From Bacteroidaceae bacterium (GTDB lineage: Bacteria; Bacteroidota; Bacteroidia; Bacteroidales; Bacteroidaceae): DNA of 64,000 nt. The position numbers were made by a program, and so were the translations under genes. Positions 40,289-49,910 of this stretch are shown piece after piece; within the stretch, counting starts at the first letter, position 1, and every line of letters starts with the position of its first letter. A model generated the notes under the pieces. The model worked only from the letters and a program-made list of their open reading frames with translations. It made no database searches and was not told the origin of the DNA. The stretch spans positions 99,375-163,374 of the forward strand of contig JAFXVN010000028.1 in assembly GCA_017524545.1 (NCBI GenBank), read 5' to 3'.

Positions 40289-42760
40289 ATGGCAGAATAC
40301 GTTGCTAACGAAGAAATTCAAAAAGAAGAAGAGTCCAGTGCTTTCACCCTGTTTGCGATATGGACTATAGTTGTGCTCAACTGGCAGTGGATAGTGCTGT
40401 CTGCTATTGTGGCACTGTGTCTGGCTTTTTGCTATTTGCGCTACACCCAGCCTGTGTACACGTCTTCCATGAAGGTGCTGATTAAGGACGATGAAGGCTC
40501 CAGACGTTCAATGGGCGGCCAGATGAACCTGGAGAGCATGGGTCTTATTTCCAACACGAATGGTTTTGAAAATGAGCTGGAGATACTGACCAGTACCAAC
40601 GTCAACAGTCGTGTGGTAAAGTCGTTGAAGCTCTATGTCAACTATGCTATTGAGGGTCGTTTCAAGAAAAATGAGCAGTACCAGACCAATCCCATCATCG
40701 TGGATATGCCTCAGCATCAGCTTGCAGTGCTGCGCAGCCCCATTGCACTGGAGATGACAAAAGCCAACAAGGGCTTGCATGTGGTGGGCAAGGTGTCTGT
40801 GGCAGGACAACGTGACCCGGTCACTTTCGAGCGCGATGTCCAGAAGCTGCCCGGCAGCATCAACACACCTATGGGTGTCATCATCTTCCAACAGAATCCT
40901 GGCGCGAAGTGGAAGGATGAGAAGCTGTATGCCACAATCGTCCCGGTTGAAGCAGCTGCACGCTCTTATAGGGGTAGGCTTTCTGTGGGAGCAACCAGCA
41001 AGATGACTACGGTGGCCAGCGTATCCTTCACCGATACGCAGGTGGGGCGTTCGCTCGACTATCTGAACGAGTTACTCAAGAGCTATAACGATGATGCCAA
41101 CGAGGACAAGAATGAGGTGGCCATGAAGACCGAGGAGTTCATCAAGGAGCGTATCGACGCCATCCGTGGCGAACTGGATGTCACCGAGGGCGAGCTGGAG
41201 CAGTACAAGAAGAGCAACGAACTCATCAACCTGACCAACGATGCCACGAACGCACTTAGCAGCACGACCGAGTACCAGAAGAAGCAGGTGGAGTTCGAGA
41301 CGCAGCTCAACATCATCAACGGCCTGGTCAATTACGTAAACAATCCAGCAAATTTCATGCAGGTAATCCCTGCAAATTTAGGTTTGCAGAATGCGAACCT
41401 TAACTCAATCATTGGCCAATACAATGAAATAGTCCTTCTGCGTAATCGCCTGCTCAAGTCCTCGAGCGAAGATAACCCCACAATACAGCAGAAGACATCT
41501 CTGCTTGAGGAATTGTGGCCATCAATCAAGATGAGCCTTGACGCCATCCGCAGCGACATTATGACGCAGAAGGCGAGTGCCGATAGCCAGTACCACATGT
41601 TCAGCAGCCGCATCAGCAGCACACCTACCCAGGAACGCGCACTCACCAACATGAGTCGCCAGCAGGAGATTAAGGCTAACCTCTACCTCATGCTCTTGCA
41701 GAAGCGCGAGGAGAACTATATCTCCCTGGCCAGCACGGCAGCCAAGGCTCGTATCATCGACGCGCCCCAGCTGATGGGTCAGGTGGCTCCCAAATCCAGC
41801 ATCATCTGGCTTGCAGCTCTGGTGATTGGCACATGCCTGCCTGTGGGCATCATCTTCCTGATGGGTTTGCTCCGCTATCGTATCGAGGGACGCGAGGACG
41901 TGGAGAAGTTGACGAAGATAAGCATCTTGGCCGACATTCCCTTGGCAGCCAAAACCGTCGATGGCGAGAAAGCCCTTGTGGTGCGCGAGAACACCAACAA
42001 CACGATGGAAGAGGCCTTCCGAGGCTTGCGCACCAACCTGCGTTTCATTTTGGAGTCGGGCGAGAAGGTCATCCTCTGCACCAGCTGCATCCCGGGCGAA
42101 GGCAAGACGTTCGTCTCCACGAACCTCGCCATGTCGCTGGCTCTGATGGGCAAGAAGGTTGTCATCGTCGGCCTCGACATCCGCAAGCCCCGTCTCGTGA
42201 AGCTTTTCGGTATTTCGGCGGACAAGAAGGGACTGACCACCTTCCTCTCTGGCAGCGACCAGTCATACGATGTGCTTGAGCAGCAGATTGTCCACGGTGT
42301 TGTCAACAAGAATCTCGACGTGCTCCCGGCAGGCATCATCCCGCCCAACCCGGGCGAACTCATCTCGCGCGAACAGCTCGACCTCGCCGTCGAATTGCTC
42401 AAGGAGCACTACGACTATGTCCTGCTCGACACACCGCCTGTCGGTATGGTCAGCGACACGCTTTCCATCGGTCGCGTAGCAGACATGTGCCTCTTCGTCT
42501 GCCGTGCCGACTATAGTCCGCGTGCCAACTTCGAGCTTATCAACAACCTCAAGTCGGAGGAGAAGCTGCCCAAGATTAACCTCGTGCTCAACGCTGTTGA
42601 CATGAAGAAAAAGAAGTACGGCTACTATTACGGCTATGGCAAATATGGCAAGTACGGCAAATATGGCAAGTATGGCTACGGCTACGGACGCTACGGACAC
42701 TATGGTGTCTATGGCCACTATGGAGACCAGCGCACAAACAAGGAGCACATAGAGAAATAA
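40289..42760 (+). CDS. Wzc-type polysaccharide co-polymerase and tyrosine kinase
   Basis: 823 residues from the ATG at 40289; an open TTG further up is only the end of the promoter region. An N-terminal Wzz domain is bounded by membrane helices near 30 and 530, with a coiled-coil periplasmic part. The cytoplasmic BY-kinase has Walker A PGEGKT (K606), Walker A' VGLDIRKPRL and Walker B YVLLDTPP. The C-terminus (about 772-812) is a tyrosine cluster of some 15 Tyr in Gly-Tyr and Lys-Tyr-Gly repeats, the autophosphorylation tail. It controls chain length and export of an exopolysaccharide. It is divergent from the WcaJ-type gene. Confidence 0.9.
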   Translation: MAEYVANEEIQKEEESSAFTLFAIWTIVVLNWQWIVLSAIVALCLAFCYLRYTQPVYTSSMKVLIKDDEGSRRSMGGQMNLESMGLISNTNGFENELEILTSTNVNSRVVKSLKLYVNYAIEGRFKKNEQYQTNPIIVDMPQHQLAVLRSPIALEMTKANKGLHVVGKVSVAGQRDPVTFERDVQKLPGSINTPMGVIIFQQNPGAKWKDEKLYATIVPVEAAARSYRGRLSVGATSKMTTVASVSFTDTQVGRSLDYLNELLKSYNDDANEDKNEVAMKTEEFIKERIDAIRGELDVTEGELEQYKKSNELINLTNDATNALSSTTEYQKKQVEFETQLNIINGLVNYVNNPANFMQVIPANLGLQNANLNSIIGQYNEIVLLRNRLLKSSSEDNPTIQQKTSLLEELWPSIKMSLDAIRSDIMTQKASADSQYHMFSSRISSTPTQERALTNMSRQQEIKANLYLMLLQKREENYISLASTAAKARIIDAPQLMGQVAPKSSIIWLAALVIGTCLPVGIIFLMGLLRYRIEGREDVEKLTKISILADIPLAAKTVDGEKALVVRENTNNTMEEAFRGLRTNLRFILESGEKVILCTSCIPGEGKTFVSTNLAMSLALMGKKVVIVGLDIRKPRLVKLFGISADKKGLTTFLSGSDQSYDVLEQQIVHGVVNKNLDVLPAGIIPPNPGELISREQLDLAVELLKEHYDYVLLDTPPVGMVSDTLSIGRVADMCLFVCRADYSPRANFELINNLKSEEKLPKINLVLNAVDMKKKKYGYYYGYGKYGKYGKYGKYGYGYGRYGHYGVYGHYGDQRTNKEHIEK

Positions 42761-42804
42761 ACCAAACCTTATAAGACCTCCAAAAAGGGAGTGTCATATA
42801 AGCG

Positions 42805-42889
42805 ACAACGGATTTCACGGATTAAACGGATTGTCTTATATGCTGATTACGATATCGCATAAATCCGTTTAATCCGTGAAATCCGTTGT
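42805..42889. terminator. Long perfect inverted repeat (family copy B)
   Basis: Two perfect 28-bp arms (42805-42832 and 42862-42889) flank a 29-nt loop between the convergent kinase and ThiD-like genes. Arm sequence is nearly identical to copy A after recA. Likely a bidirectional terminator, possibly a mobile repeat. Confidence 0.82.
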
Positions 42890-42921
42890 TGTATAATGTG
42901 TTCAAGTGGCTGCACCGTCTC

Positions 42922-43689
42922 TTACAGCTTCGTGCTGATGTAGTAGCGCGGGCCTGCCAGGAAGTAGCTCATGTAGGCTTCGGCGCGTGTGACGGCAGTG
43001 GCCAAATCGTCGCCTTTTGCCAGATGCGTGGCGATGGCGCTTGCCAGCGTGTCGCCGGTGCCGTTGCGGTCGTCCAGTACAAGTTTTTTCTTCGGGTGCG
43101 GTGTGAGCGTCTCGGTGTTGCGGTCGTAGAGGTAGTCCACGAGATAGCGTCCCTCGTCAACACTCTTCACCAGCACATTGCATCCCCACTCGCTTAGCTT
43201 CCGCAGGTCGCCCAGAGGGTCGCTGATGGCATGTCCCAGCAGGAACTCCGCCTCGTGCACATTGGGTGTGATGAGTGTGGCAAGCGGGAAGAGTTCGTTC
43301 TTGTAGGCAGCGATGGCAGCGTCGCTGACCAGTTGCTCGCCCGCGAAGTTCACGATGACAGGGTCGATGAGGATGGGCTGCCTGTCATATCGTCGCAGCA
43401 CGCTGGCCACGGCACGGATTATCTCGTCGGTGGGCAGTATGCCCGTCTTGATGCAGTCAGCACCGACGGTGCTCAGAAAGGATTCCGCCTGCGAGACAAT
43501 CAGGTCTGTGGGCAGATGGTGGATGCCCTTGATGCGGTTCACATCCTCGTCCACGATACATGTCAGTGCGGCAGCCGCCCAGCCGCCGCAGCGCGTGATG
43601 GCCTTGATGTCCGCCTGCACGCCTGCGCTCCCCAGCGGTTCACTGCCCGCTATGAGGAAAACCTTGCCTGTGTTCTCTTTTTTCTCCAT
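42922..43689 (-). CDS. thiD: ThiD/PdxK-like hydroxymethylpyrimidine or pyridoxal kinase
   Basis: 255 residues from the ATG at 43689. It is a ribokinase-fold kinase with AGSEPLGSAGVQADIKAI at the N-terminus and the ATP and anion-hole motif NGTGDTLASAIATHLAKG near the C-terminus, whose Asp is the catalytic base. The pattern fits HMP/HMP-P kinase of thiamine synthesis, but this fold also includes pyridoxal kinases and the first motif (GSEPLGSAG) deviates from the usual GSDxSGGAG, so the substrate is uncertain. It stands alone with its own promoter and a very short leader. Confidence 0.8.
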   Translation of the reverse strand: MEKKENTGKVFLIAGSEPLGSAGVQADIKAITRCGGWAAAALTCIVDEDVNRIKGIHHLPTDLIVSQAESFLSTVGADCIKTGILPTDEIIRAVASVLRRYDRQPILIDPVIVNFAGEQLVSDAAIAAYKNELFPLATLITPNVHEAEFLLGHAISDPLGDLRKLSEWGCNVLVKSVDEGRYLVDYLYDRNTETLTPHPKKKLVLDDRNGTGDTLASAIATHLAKGDDLATAVTRAEAYMSYFLAGPRYYISTKL

Positions 43690-43697
43690 TTCGGCTG

Positions 43698-43705
43698 CAA
43701 AGTTA
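43698..43705 (-). promoter_or_regulatory. -7 element of the ThiD-like gene
   Basis: TAACTTTG on the minus strand (43705-43698) ends eight bases before the ATG. The predicted leader is only about six nucleotides. Confidence 0.58.
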
Positions 43706-43759
43706 GATAAAATTCTTGAATAACATGCCAAACGAGAAGGAAAAGTCAGAAAATAATCG

Positions 43760-43767
43760 TACCTTTG
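43760..43767 (+). promoter_or_regulatory. -7 element of the M6 protease gene
   Basis: TACCTTTG lies 27 nt before the ATG at 43795, giving a leader of about 25 nt. A TTG a few bases inside it opens the same frame but cannot be the start. Confidence 0.58.
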
Positions 43768-43794
43768 CAGCCTCTAACAATTATTATTTATATA

Positions 43795-46080
43795 ATGAAG
43801 AAGAATCTTGCTACACTTTTCGCAGCACTCTTATGCTGCCTTTTTGCCGGAGCACAGCCTCTGGTCGGAACAGTTCGCCCCCACAGCAATCACCATACGC
43901 ATCGCTTGCCGGGAGTCAACGAGCGTCGTTTGGCGCGTTTAGAGAAGATGCGTCAGGCCAACATTGCCCTCCGCCACCAGTCAGGCCCGTTGCGGGCGCA
44001 GACGATGACCGGGACAAAGAAAGGACTTGTCCTGCTTGTCCAGTTCTCCGACGTGCAAATGAAGACCAATGCCGCCACACAGTGGAACAACCGCTTCAAC
44101 CAGCAGGGCTTCTCGCTCAACGGTCATGTCGGCTCCGTGCGCGACTACTTCAGGGAGCAGAGCTTTGGGTTGCTTACCATTGATTTCGACGTCGTTGGCC
44201 CCTTGACGCTGACCAAGACACGCTCATACTACGGTTCTGCACCGAACAGTCAACTGGACGACCGCGCCCCCGAGATGGTCATCGATGCGCTGAAGCTTGC
44301 CAATTCGCAGGTCAACTATGCCGACTACGATTGGGACGGCGACGGTGAGGTGGATCAGGTCTATGTCATCTTTGCGGGAGTGACGTACGCCGACACACAG
44401 GGCTACATCTGGCCGCATGAATGGAACCTCGCAGCCGCCCAGTACTATGGTTGCGGCAGCGGCTATCAGCGATTAGACGGCGTGTATATCGACACCTACG
44501 CCGTCTCCAACGAACTGTCTGAAGACGCAACCACACTCATGGGCATCGGAACGGCCTGCCACGAGTTCAGCCACTGCCTCGGCTACCCCGACTTCTACGA
44601 TACGGACTATTCCGGCGGCACGGCAGCACAGAACTGGGACTTGCTCGACGGCGGTAGCTACAACGGCCCTTCTGGTATCGGCGAAGTGCCCAGCCCCTAT
44701 ACCGCTTACGAGCGATGGTCGGCAGGATGGATAGACCTCATCCCGCTGACCCAGCCTGCCAAGGTGACGGATATGCCTGCCATCAACCAGGAAGGCGTGG
44801 CATACATCTTGCGCAACACTGGCAACACCAACGAGTACTACATCTTCGAGAACCGCCAGCAGACTGGCTTCGGGCAGGGCAACAGAGGCCACGGTCTCAT
44901 GGTATGGCACATCGACTATGACCAGTCTGCTTGGAACAGCAACACCGTCAATACCAACAAGAACCACCAACGCATGACCTTCCTCCCCGCTGATGGAAAA
45001 GTAGGCACGCTCCGCAACTACGGCGGCTACTACATGTATGAGGTGACTGCTGCCGACGAGGCTGGTGACCCCTATCCTGGCACCAAGAAGGTGAAGAGTG
45101 TGCAGCAGCTCACATGGTTCAAGGCAGAGAAGAACGGCACAACGAAGCACCAGAATCTCATCCACGACATAGCCGAGACGAGCGACGGCAAAATCAGCTT
45201 CATCTATGGCGATTATGTTGCGCTGGAGACACCTGAGGTTGCTATGCCGACAGACATCTCCATCGACGGTTTCACCGCCAACTGGATGCCCGTCGAGGGC
45301 GCAATCAGCTACACGCTCCAAGTGGAGGCGATGTCGGGCGAACCAGCTCCCGCAACCATTTTCACCGAGGACTTCTCCGGCTTTGCCGGTGTAAGCAGTG
45401 CTCAGGTAGGCAACAGCGTCCTGGACAATTATACTCAGACTCCGGGTTGGGAAGTCTCCAGCCTCTACGGCACGGGCAACGCATCTGTCCGTATCGGCAC
45501 AGCAACGGCTACCGGTTACATCAAGACACCAGTCATTGCGAACATGGAGGGGACGCTGACGGTTGAGTTCGATGCAGCTTATTATGGTACAGACGCCAGC
45601 AGTGTTGTCGTCACTGTGCTCAATGGTAGCCAGACTGTTGCAACCGAGACGGTTAAGCTGACAGCCAGTCGCGCCACCTACAAATGCACCTTCCAGAACA
45701 TTCCCGCAGGATGCAGGGTCATGTTCGGAACGACGGCAAGAGCAAAGCGTGTTTATCTCTATAATGTCAATATTATGGATATGAGTGGGACAGGAGGAGT
45801 CGTCACCACAATCCCAGGCATCACCTCGACCAGCTATACCTTCGGCCCGGTAGAGGTGGAGATGTATTACTACCGCGTGCAGGCGGTTGGCAGTGAAGGC
45901 ACTTCCGATTGGTCCGACTGGATGGATGTGGACACTGCCACGGGAATCGGCGAACAGTCTGTCTCCCTCTCTGACAACAAGTATAGTGGCGGATTCTATG
46001 ATTTGATGGGGCGTCGCCTACAGCGTGTTCCGCAGCGCGGCATCTACATTCAGAACGGCAAAACTTATATGGCACGTTAA
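43795..46080 (+). CDS. Secreted M6-family (immune inhibitor A-like) metalloprotease
   Basis: 761 residues with a signal peptide (cut after about LFAGAQ). A propeptide-like region precedes a catalytic domain with the zinc motif HEFSHCLGYPDFYD (H256, E257, H260, with D265 as likely third ligand), the M6 signature. The C-terminal half holds a fibronectin-III/jelly-roll type region (about 495-725) and a terminal tail with FYDLMGRRL and RGIYIQNGK, like the tails of the LRR and GH51 proteins. It is expected to act outside the cell on host or dietary proteins. It has its own promoter and is followed by a degraded hairpin repeat. Confidence 0.87.
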   Translation: MKKNLATLFAALLCCLFAGAQPLVGTVRPHSNHHTHRLPGVNERRLARLEKMRQANIALRHQSGPLRAQTMTGTKKGLVLLVQFSDVQMKTNAATQWNNRFNQQGFSLNGHVGSVRDYFREQSFGLLTIDFDVVGPLTLTKTRSYYGSAPNSQLDDRAPEMVIDALKLANSQVNYADYDWDGDGEVDQVYVIFAGVTYADTQGYIWPHEWNLAAAQYYGCGSGYQRLDGVYIDTYAVSNELSEDATTLMGIGTACHEFSHCLGYPDFYDTDYSGGTAAQNWDLLDGGSYNGPSGIGEVPSPYTAYERWSAGWIDLIPLTQPAKVTDMPAINQEGVAYILRNTGNTNEYYIFENRQQTGFGQGNRGHGLMVWHIDYDQSAWNSNTVNTNKNHQRMTFLPADGKVGTLRNYGGYYMYEVTAADEAGDPYPGTKKVKSVQQLTWFKAEKNGTTKHQNLIHDIAETSDGKISFIYGDYVALETPEVAMPTDISIDGFTANWMPVEGAISYTLQVEAMSGEPAPATIFTEDFSGFAGVSSAQVGNSVLDNYTQTPGWEVSSLYGTGNASVRIGTATATGYIKTPVIANMEGTLTVEFDAAYYGTDASSVVVTVLNGSQTVATETVKLTASRATYKCTFQNIPAGCRVMFGTTARAKRVYLYNVNIMDMSGTGGVVTTIPGITSTSYTFGPVEVEMYYYRVQAVGSEGTSDWSDWMDVDTATGIGEQSVSLSDNKYSGGFYDLMGRRLQRVPQRGIYIQNGKTYMAR

Positions 46081-46487
46081 TTACGGCATCGTGATTCAGT
46101 ACACAAGATAGATGTCAGTTCCTTGTTGGCCATAACAGATTCCACGGGTTCCACGGATAGTCTTTTTGCTGGTTGACAGCACGACAAGATTCCGTAAAAC
46201 CCGTGAAATCTTTTGTTCTGACATGTCTGTTTTTGTCAAGAAAAATCGGGAACAAACTTCTGTGTTGTCCCCCGCTGTCCTTTGCCCGAGGACAAAGTGC
46301 AGGAAAAGGCCTCTCACCATGTCCTTTTTTTCATCATGCCGCCTGCGCATCGTTTTCGAAGCAAAAACAACGCATTTTCCATCGAAAAGACACCGTTCAT
46401 TGAATAAAATTAACCTTATTTTGTTAAATATACTTAAAATGCGAGCCTTTGCCCATTATAATGTGGTGGGTTTCGTTAAAAAAAACC
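46081..46487. other. 407-bp gap between the protease and FAS1 genes
   Basis: This stretch holds the degraded hairpin copy C (46132-46216), then GC-poor sequence without a convincing gene. Short open frames on both strands show no signal peptide, domain or start context. AT-rich DNA from about 46395 leads into the FAS1 promoter. Confidence 0.6.
46132..46216. repeat. Degraded long inverted repeat (family copy C)
   Basis: Arms 46132-46157 and 46191-46216 pair with about five mismatches around a 33-nt loop. The sequence and spacing match copies A and B, so it is an older member. It lies 51 bp after the protease stop and may end its transcript. Confidence 0.68.
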
Positions 46488-46495
46488 TAAATTTG
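46488..46495 (+). promoter_or_regulatory. -7 element of the FAS1-SusCD operon
   Basis: TAAATTTG lies 73 nt before the ATG at 46569. The -33 region is weak (GGTTTC-like). This is the only promoter-like site before the six-gene block. Confidence 0.5.
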
Positions 46496-46568
46496 CTCTG
46501 TTGAGTGTGCGCAATGGCACAAAATGCGACGCAAAAACGAGAAAAACAACAAAAAACTAAATAAAACA

Positions 46569-49500
46569 ATGCGTATGACAAACCGTTTAAGCAAATGGAG
46601 CAGACATTCCTCACGGGTGGTGTGCCTGCTGGCAGCTTGCGGGCTAATGTATGCTTGTAAGGACGAGTTCATCTTGGACGACGAGAAACCGAGCTGGCTC
46701 AACTCAAGCATTTACGAACGCCTGGAGCAAGAAGGCAACTACAGAACATATCTGAGGTTGCTGGCAGACAAGGATGTTAATCGCGAAGGAGAGCGTCCGC
46801 TGACCGACGTGCTGAGCCGTACAGGTTCAAAGACCGTCTTCGTGGCAAACGACTCTGCTTGGGATGCCTTCTTCGCTGCCAATGCAAAGCTGCCCGAGAG
46901 CAACCCCTGGCACTTTGCCACAAGTTATGAAAACCTGAGCCCGGCTCAGAAGAGGCTGATGATTCACACCAGCATGCTCAACAATGCCATCGTGATGGAA
47001 AACCTGGCAAGTAGCCAGTCCGATGGTACCGCTTCCCCAACTCGTGGCGAGTACATGCGTCGCTACACCGATGTCGTGGTGACGGACTCCATTACTTTCG
47101 TACCATCGTCGGACCTGCCCTACAGCTACAACTATTATTGGCAGGAAGGCGGAACAGACAAGGACTACTGGGAGCGCTTCCGTCAAGATAGAGGCGGCAA
47201 GGGCGTCTGGCTTGCTACAGACTCCACAGTCCCCATGATGATTCACTTCACGGCAGAGCACATGGCCAGAAACAACTTCTCCGACAGAGGTCCCGATGAC
47301 TTTGCTCTGATTATGGGTACGCCGCGTGGCACAGGTGATGTGCATATCTACAATGCCCTCCTGAAGCAAAAGGACGATGTCTGCGAGAATGGTTATGTTA
47401 ATGTAACGGAAATGCCCATCTGCCCGCTTCCGAACATGGCAGAGGTCATCCGCACCAACGGCAAGACCAAAATCTTCAGTCACATCCTCGACCGCTTCAG
47501 CGCACCGTTCTATTGCGAGGAAATCACACAGGCGTATAAAGACCTTATTGTAAAGGAAAGTGACTGGCCTTATAAGAATCTTCCGTACCCTGACTCTATT
47601 TTTATTAAAAGGTATTTCTCCGACAACAACTATTCCATTAAGGCAGGTTATGTGAAGGCATCTTCGGACAAGGATGGAAATGTCAATATCCCCAAGTTCG
47701 AGCCAGGTCCCGATGCCAATCACCTTTACAAGACGTATGACCCCTATGTTGACAGGAGCGGCCTCTCTGCTGATTTGAAGGACCGTATTCCTGCCCTCAA
47801 GTTCGACCCGGGATGGAATGGCTATTACGACGAGTCGGATGTCCGCAAGGACATGGCCGCCATCTTCGTGCCCAACGACGAGCAGATGTGGGAATACTTC
47901 GTCGATGGTCCTGGCAAGCGCCTGCTGCAGGTTTATTATGCTAAGGAAGGCTTGGGTGCGGACAAGGGAGAGAAGCCTTGGGTTGCACCCACAAGAGGAG
48001 ACAACGAGGAACTTTTCAAGCAGATTGACTGCATCCCCGTAGGTACCATCGATAAGCTTGTCAACAACTTCATGCAGCGCTCGTTTGTCAATTCGATTCC
48101 CAGCAAGTGGGGCAAGCTCACCGACGATGCTATGGAGCCTTTGTTTGATGACGTTGACATCGCTCGAGACCAGTTCCTCGACACGTGTCTGCTTTCCAGC
48201 AATGGTGCCATTTATGTGATGAAGACAACCTGTGTGCCTGCCGACTACCGTTCGGTCACTATGCCTGCATTCATCAGCAACATCAGCAAGATTATGAAGT
48301 CCGCCATCTACGACGACTACATGAATCTGAACTACTATGCTTATCTGAAGGCCATGCAGAGCCGTTTCACGTTCCTGCTGCCTACCGATGAGGCTCTCAA
48401 ATACTACTACGACCCTGCCAGCATGAAGAGCCGCACGCCGCGTGTCGTACAGTTCATCTTCAAGGGCGGTACATTCCCCGTGAACTTGACCTTCAAGAAC
48501 TACTACTGCACCTACAACAAGGACAAGGGCGAACCCGGCACAATTGGTAGCAATATCCCAGGCTCTAACCTTTACGAAAACTCAGAGGTGGTTAACCGTC
48601 TGAAGGACATTTTGGAAAGCCACACCATCGTGCACGACGGCACCAATCCTATGGCACACAAGGCAGAACAGGAGAACTACAAGTACAAACTGCCCACTCA
48701 GGAATACTATGGTATTTCCACGACCGACCCGTTGCAGGAGTACTACCTCTCCAAGAATGGTAATGCCGTGAAGATTGAGCGCGACGCCCAGGATAAAATC
48801 ATTGCCATCAAGGGCGGCTTCCAGCTCGAGAATGAGCGTGAGGGCATCGTCAGCGACGAACGCGGTGTGACAAAATGTTTGATTGAGGAGCCTAACTTGA
48901 CCGACAACGGCTACACCTTTGTTCTCAACGCTCCGCTCGTTCCCACATACCGTAGTGTATATAGTATCTTTACCAACGATGCCGACAGAAAATCTATCGA
49001 AGGCACTGGCGGCGAGACACCTTACACCGAGTTCTACGACCTCTGTAGCGCCGATGCATATACAGACGAAATAGTTGGCTGTGGATTGGTGGACGAAACG
49101 ATTTATAAGACTCCCACTCAAAAGACTTCTGCCCTCAAAAAGTTCATGGTGTTTATAGACGACAAGGGTTTGGACTACAACGTGCAGTTCTTCAACAACT
49201 ATCGCTACACTGTCTTTGTTCCCAGCAACGATGCTGTCAAAGAGGCTATCGCAGCAGGTCTTCCTACATGGGATGAGATATACGAGGACTATCACAGTCA
49301 CTGCAAGCCGTTCATCGATGATGAGACCGGCGGACCGAAGATGGATGTCGATGGCGAAATCGAGTACTCCAACGAGCTTGCCACATACGAAGACAGCATC
49401 CGCATCCAAGCCAAGATTACTTACCTGACAAACTTCGTGCGCTATCACTTCGCCGACAACTCTGTGTTTGCCGACAAGACTGTGCTTGCACCTAACGAAA

Positions 49501-49898
49501 TGGTAACATCCAGCTACGATAAGGATTTGGAACTCTTCTGCAAAATCCACGTTGCCCGTGTCGCCAATGGCGCCGGAACTGACCTTCGTGTCTGCGACGA
49601 CGTGTCATGGAAGAAGAATGGCAACAGTATGGCAAGCGCCTTCACGACGCTTGACACCGACGGTGAGGGCAGGGACATCCGTAATGTCCTGGCGCGTGAC
49701 ATCTCCTGCAACAAGACCCCCATTGATGTTGCTATGAAGGGTGTCACCATCAACGCCTCCAGTGCTGCCGTTATACACTCCATCCCCGGTTATCTGAACC
49801 ATACGGAAGTGATAGGTGGCAGACACGACAAGACGTGGGAGACCACTCTGAAGGCAAAGAGATACTTAAAGAGATACGCTATTAAAGAGATACGCTAA
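46569..49898 (+). CDS. Large FAS1 (fasciclin) repeat lipoprotein
   Basis: 1109 residues from ATG 46569 (ATG 46575 is equally possible). The signal peptide ends in a lipobox-like LMYAC, giving a lipid anchor. Four FAS1-type H1 motifs are visible: TVFVANDSAWDAF (about 93), IFVPNDEQMW (about 433), FLLPTDEALK (about 602) and VFVPSNDAVK (about 882). FAS1 domains mediate adhesion in other organisms; in Bacteroidota such lipoproteins often accompany SusC/SusD pairs. It is the first gene of the block, with the SusC gene only 12 bp downstream, so it is probably a surface-exposed binding or assembly factor of the same uptake system. Confidence 0.82.
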   Translation: MRMTNRLSKWSRHSSRVVCLLAACGLMYACKDEFILDDEKPSWLNSSIYERLEQEGNYRTYLRLLADKDVNREGERPLTDVLSRTGSKTVFVANDSAWDAFFAANAKLPESNPWHFATSYENLSPAQKRLMIHTSMLNNAIVMENLASSQSDGTASPTRGEYMRRYTDVVVTDSITFVPSSDLPYSYNYYWQEGGTDKDYWERFRQDRGGKGVWLATDSTVPMMIHFTAEHMARNNFSDRGPDDFALIMGTPRGTGDVHIYNALLKQKDDVCENGYVNVTEMPICPLPNMAEVIRTNGKTKIFSHILDRFSAPFYCEEITQAYKDLIVKESDWPYKNLPYPDSIFIKRYFSDNNYSIKAGYVKASSDKDGNVNIPKFEPGPDANHLYKTYDPYVDRSGLSADLKDRIPALKFDPGWNGYYDESDVRKDMAAIFVPNDEQMWEYFVDGPGKRLLQVYYAKEGLGADKGEKPWVAPTRGDNEELFKQIDCIPVGTIDKLVNNFMQRSFVNSIPSKWGKLTDDAMEPLFDDVDIARDQFLDTCLLSSNGAIYVMKTTCVPADYRSVTMPAFISNISKIMKSAIYDDYMNLNYYAYLKAMQSRFTFLLPTDEALKYYYDPASMKSRTPRVVQFIFKGGTFPVNLTFKNYYCTYNKDKGEPGTIGSNIPGSNLYENSEVVNRLKDILESHTIVHDGTNPMAHKAEQENYKYKLPTQEYYGISTTDPLQEYYLSKNGNAVKIERDAQDKIIAIKGGFQLENEREGIVSDERGVTKCLIEEPNLTDNGYTFVLNAPLVPTYRSVYSIFTNDADRKSIEGTGGETPYTEFYDLCSADAYTDEIVGCGLVDETIYKTPTQKTSALKKFMVFIDDKGLDYNVQFFNNYRYTVFVPSNDAVKEAIAAGLPTWDEIYEDYHSHCKPFIDDETGGPKMDVDGEIEYSNELATYEDSIRIQAKITYLTNFVRYHFADNSVFADKTVLAPNEMVTSSYDKDLELFCKIHVARVANGAGTDLRVCDDVSWKKNGNSMASAFTTLDTDGEGRDIRNVLARDISCNKTPIDVAMKGVTINASSAAVIHSIPGYLNHTEVIGGRHDKTWETTLKAKRYLKRYAIKEIR

Positions 49899-49910
49899 AA
49901 TCATCCTACT

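Noticed and set aside
46096-46504. Small open frames in the gap before the FAS1 gene
   Set aside because: They run through the degraded hairpin repeat and AT-rich DNA on both strands and lack start context or any recognisable feature.
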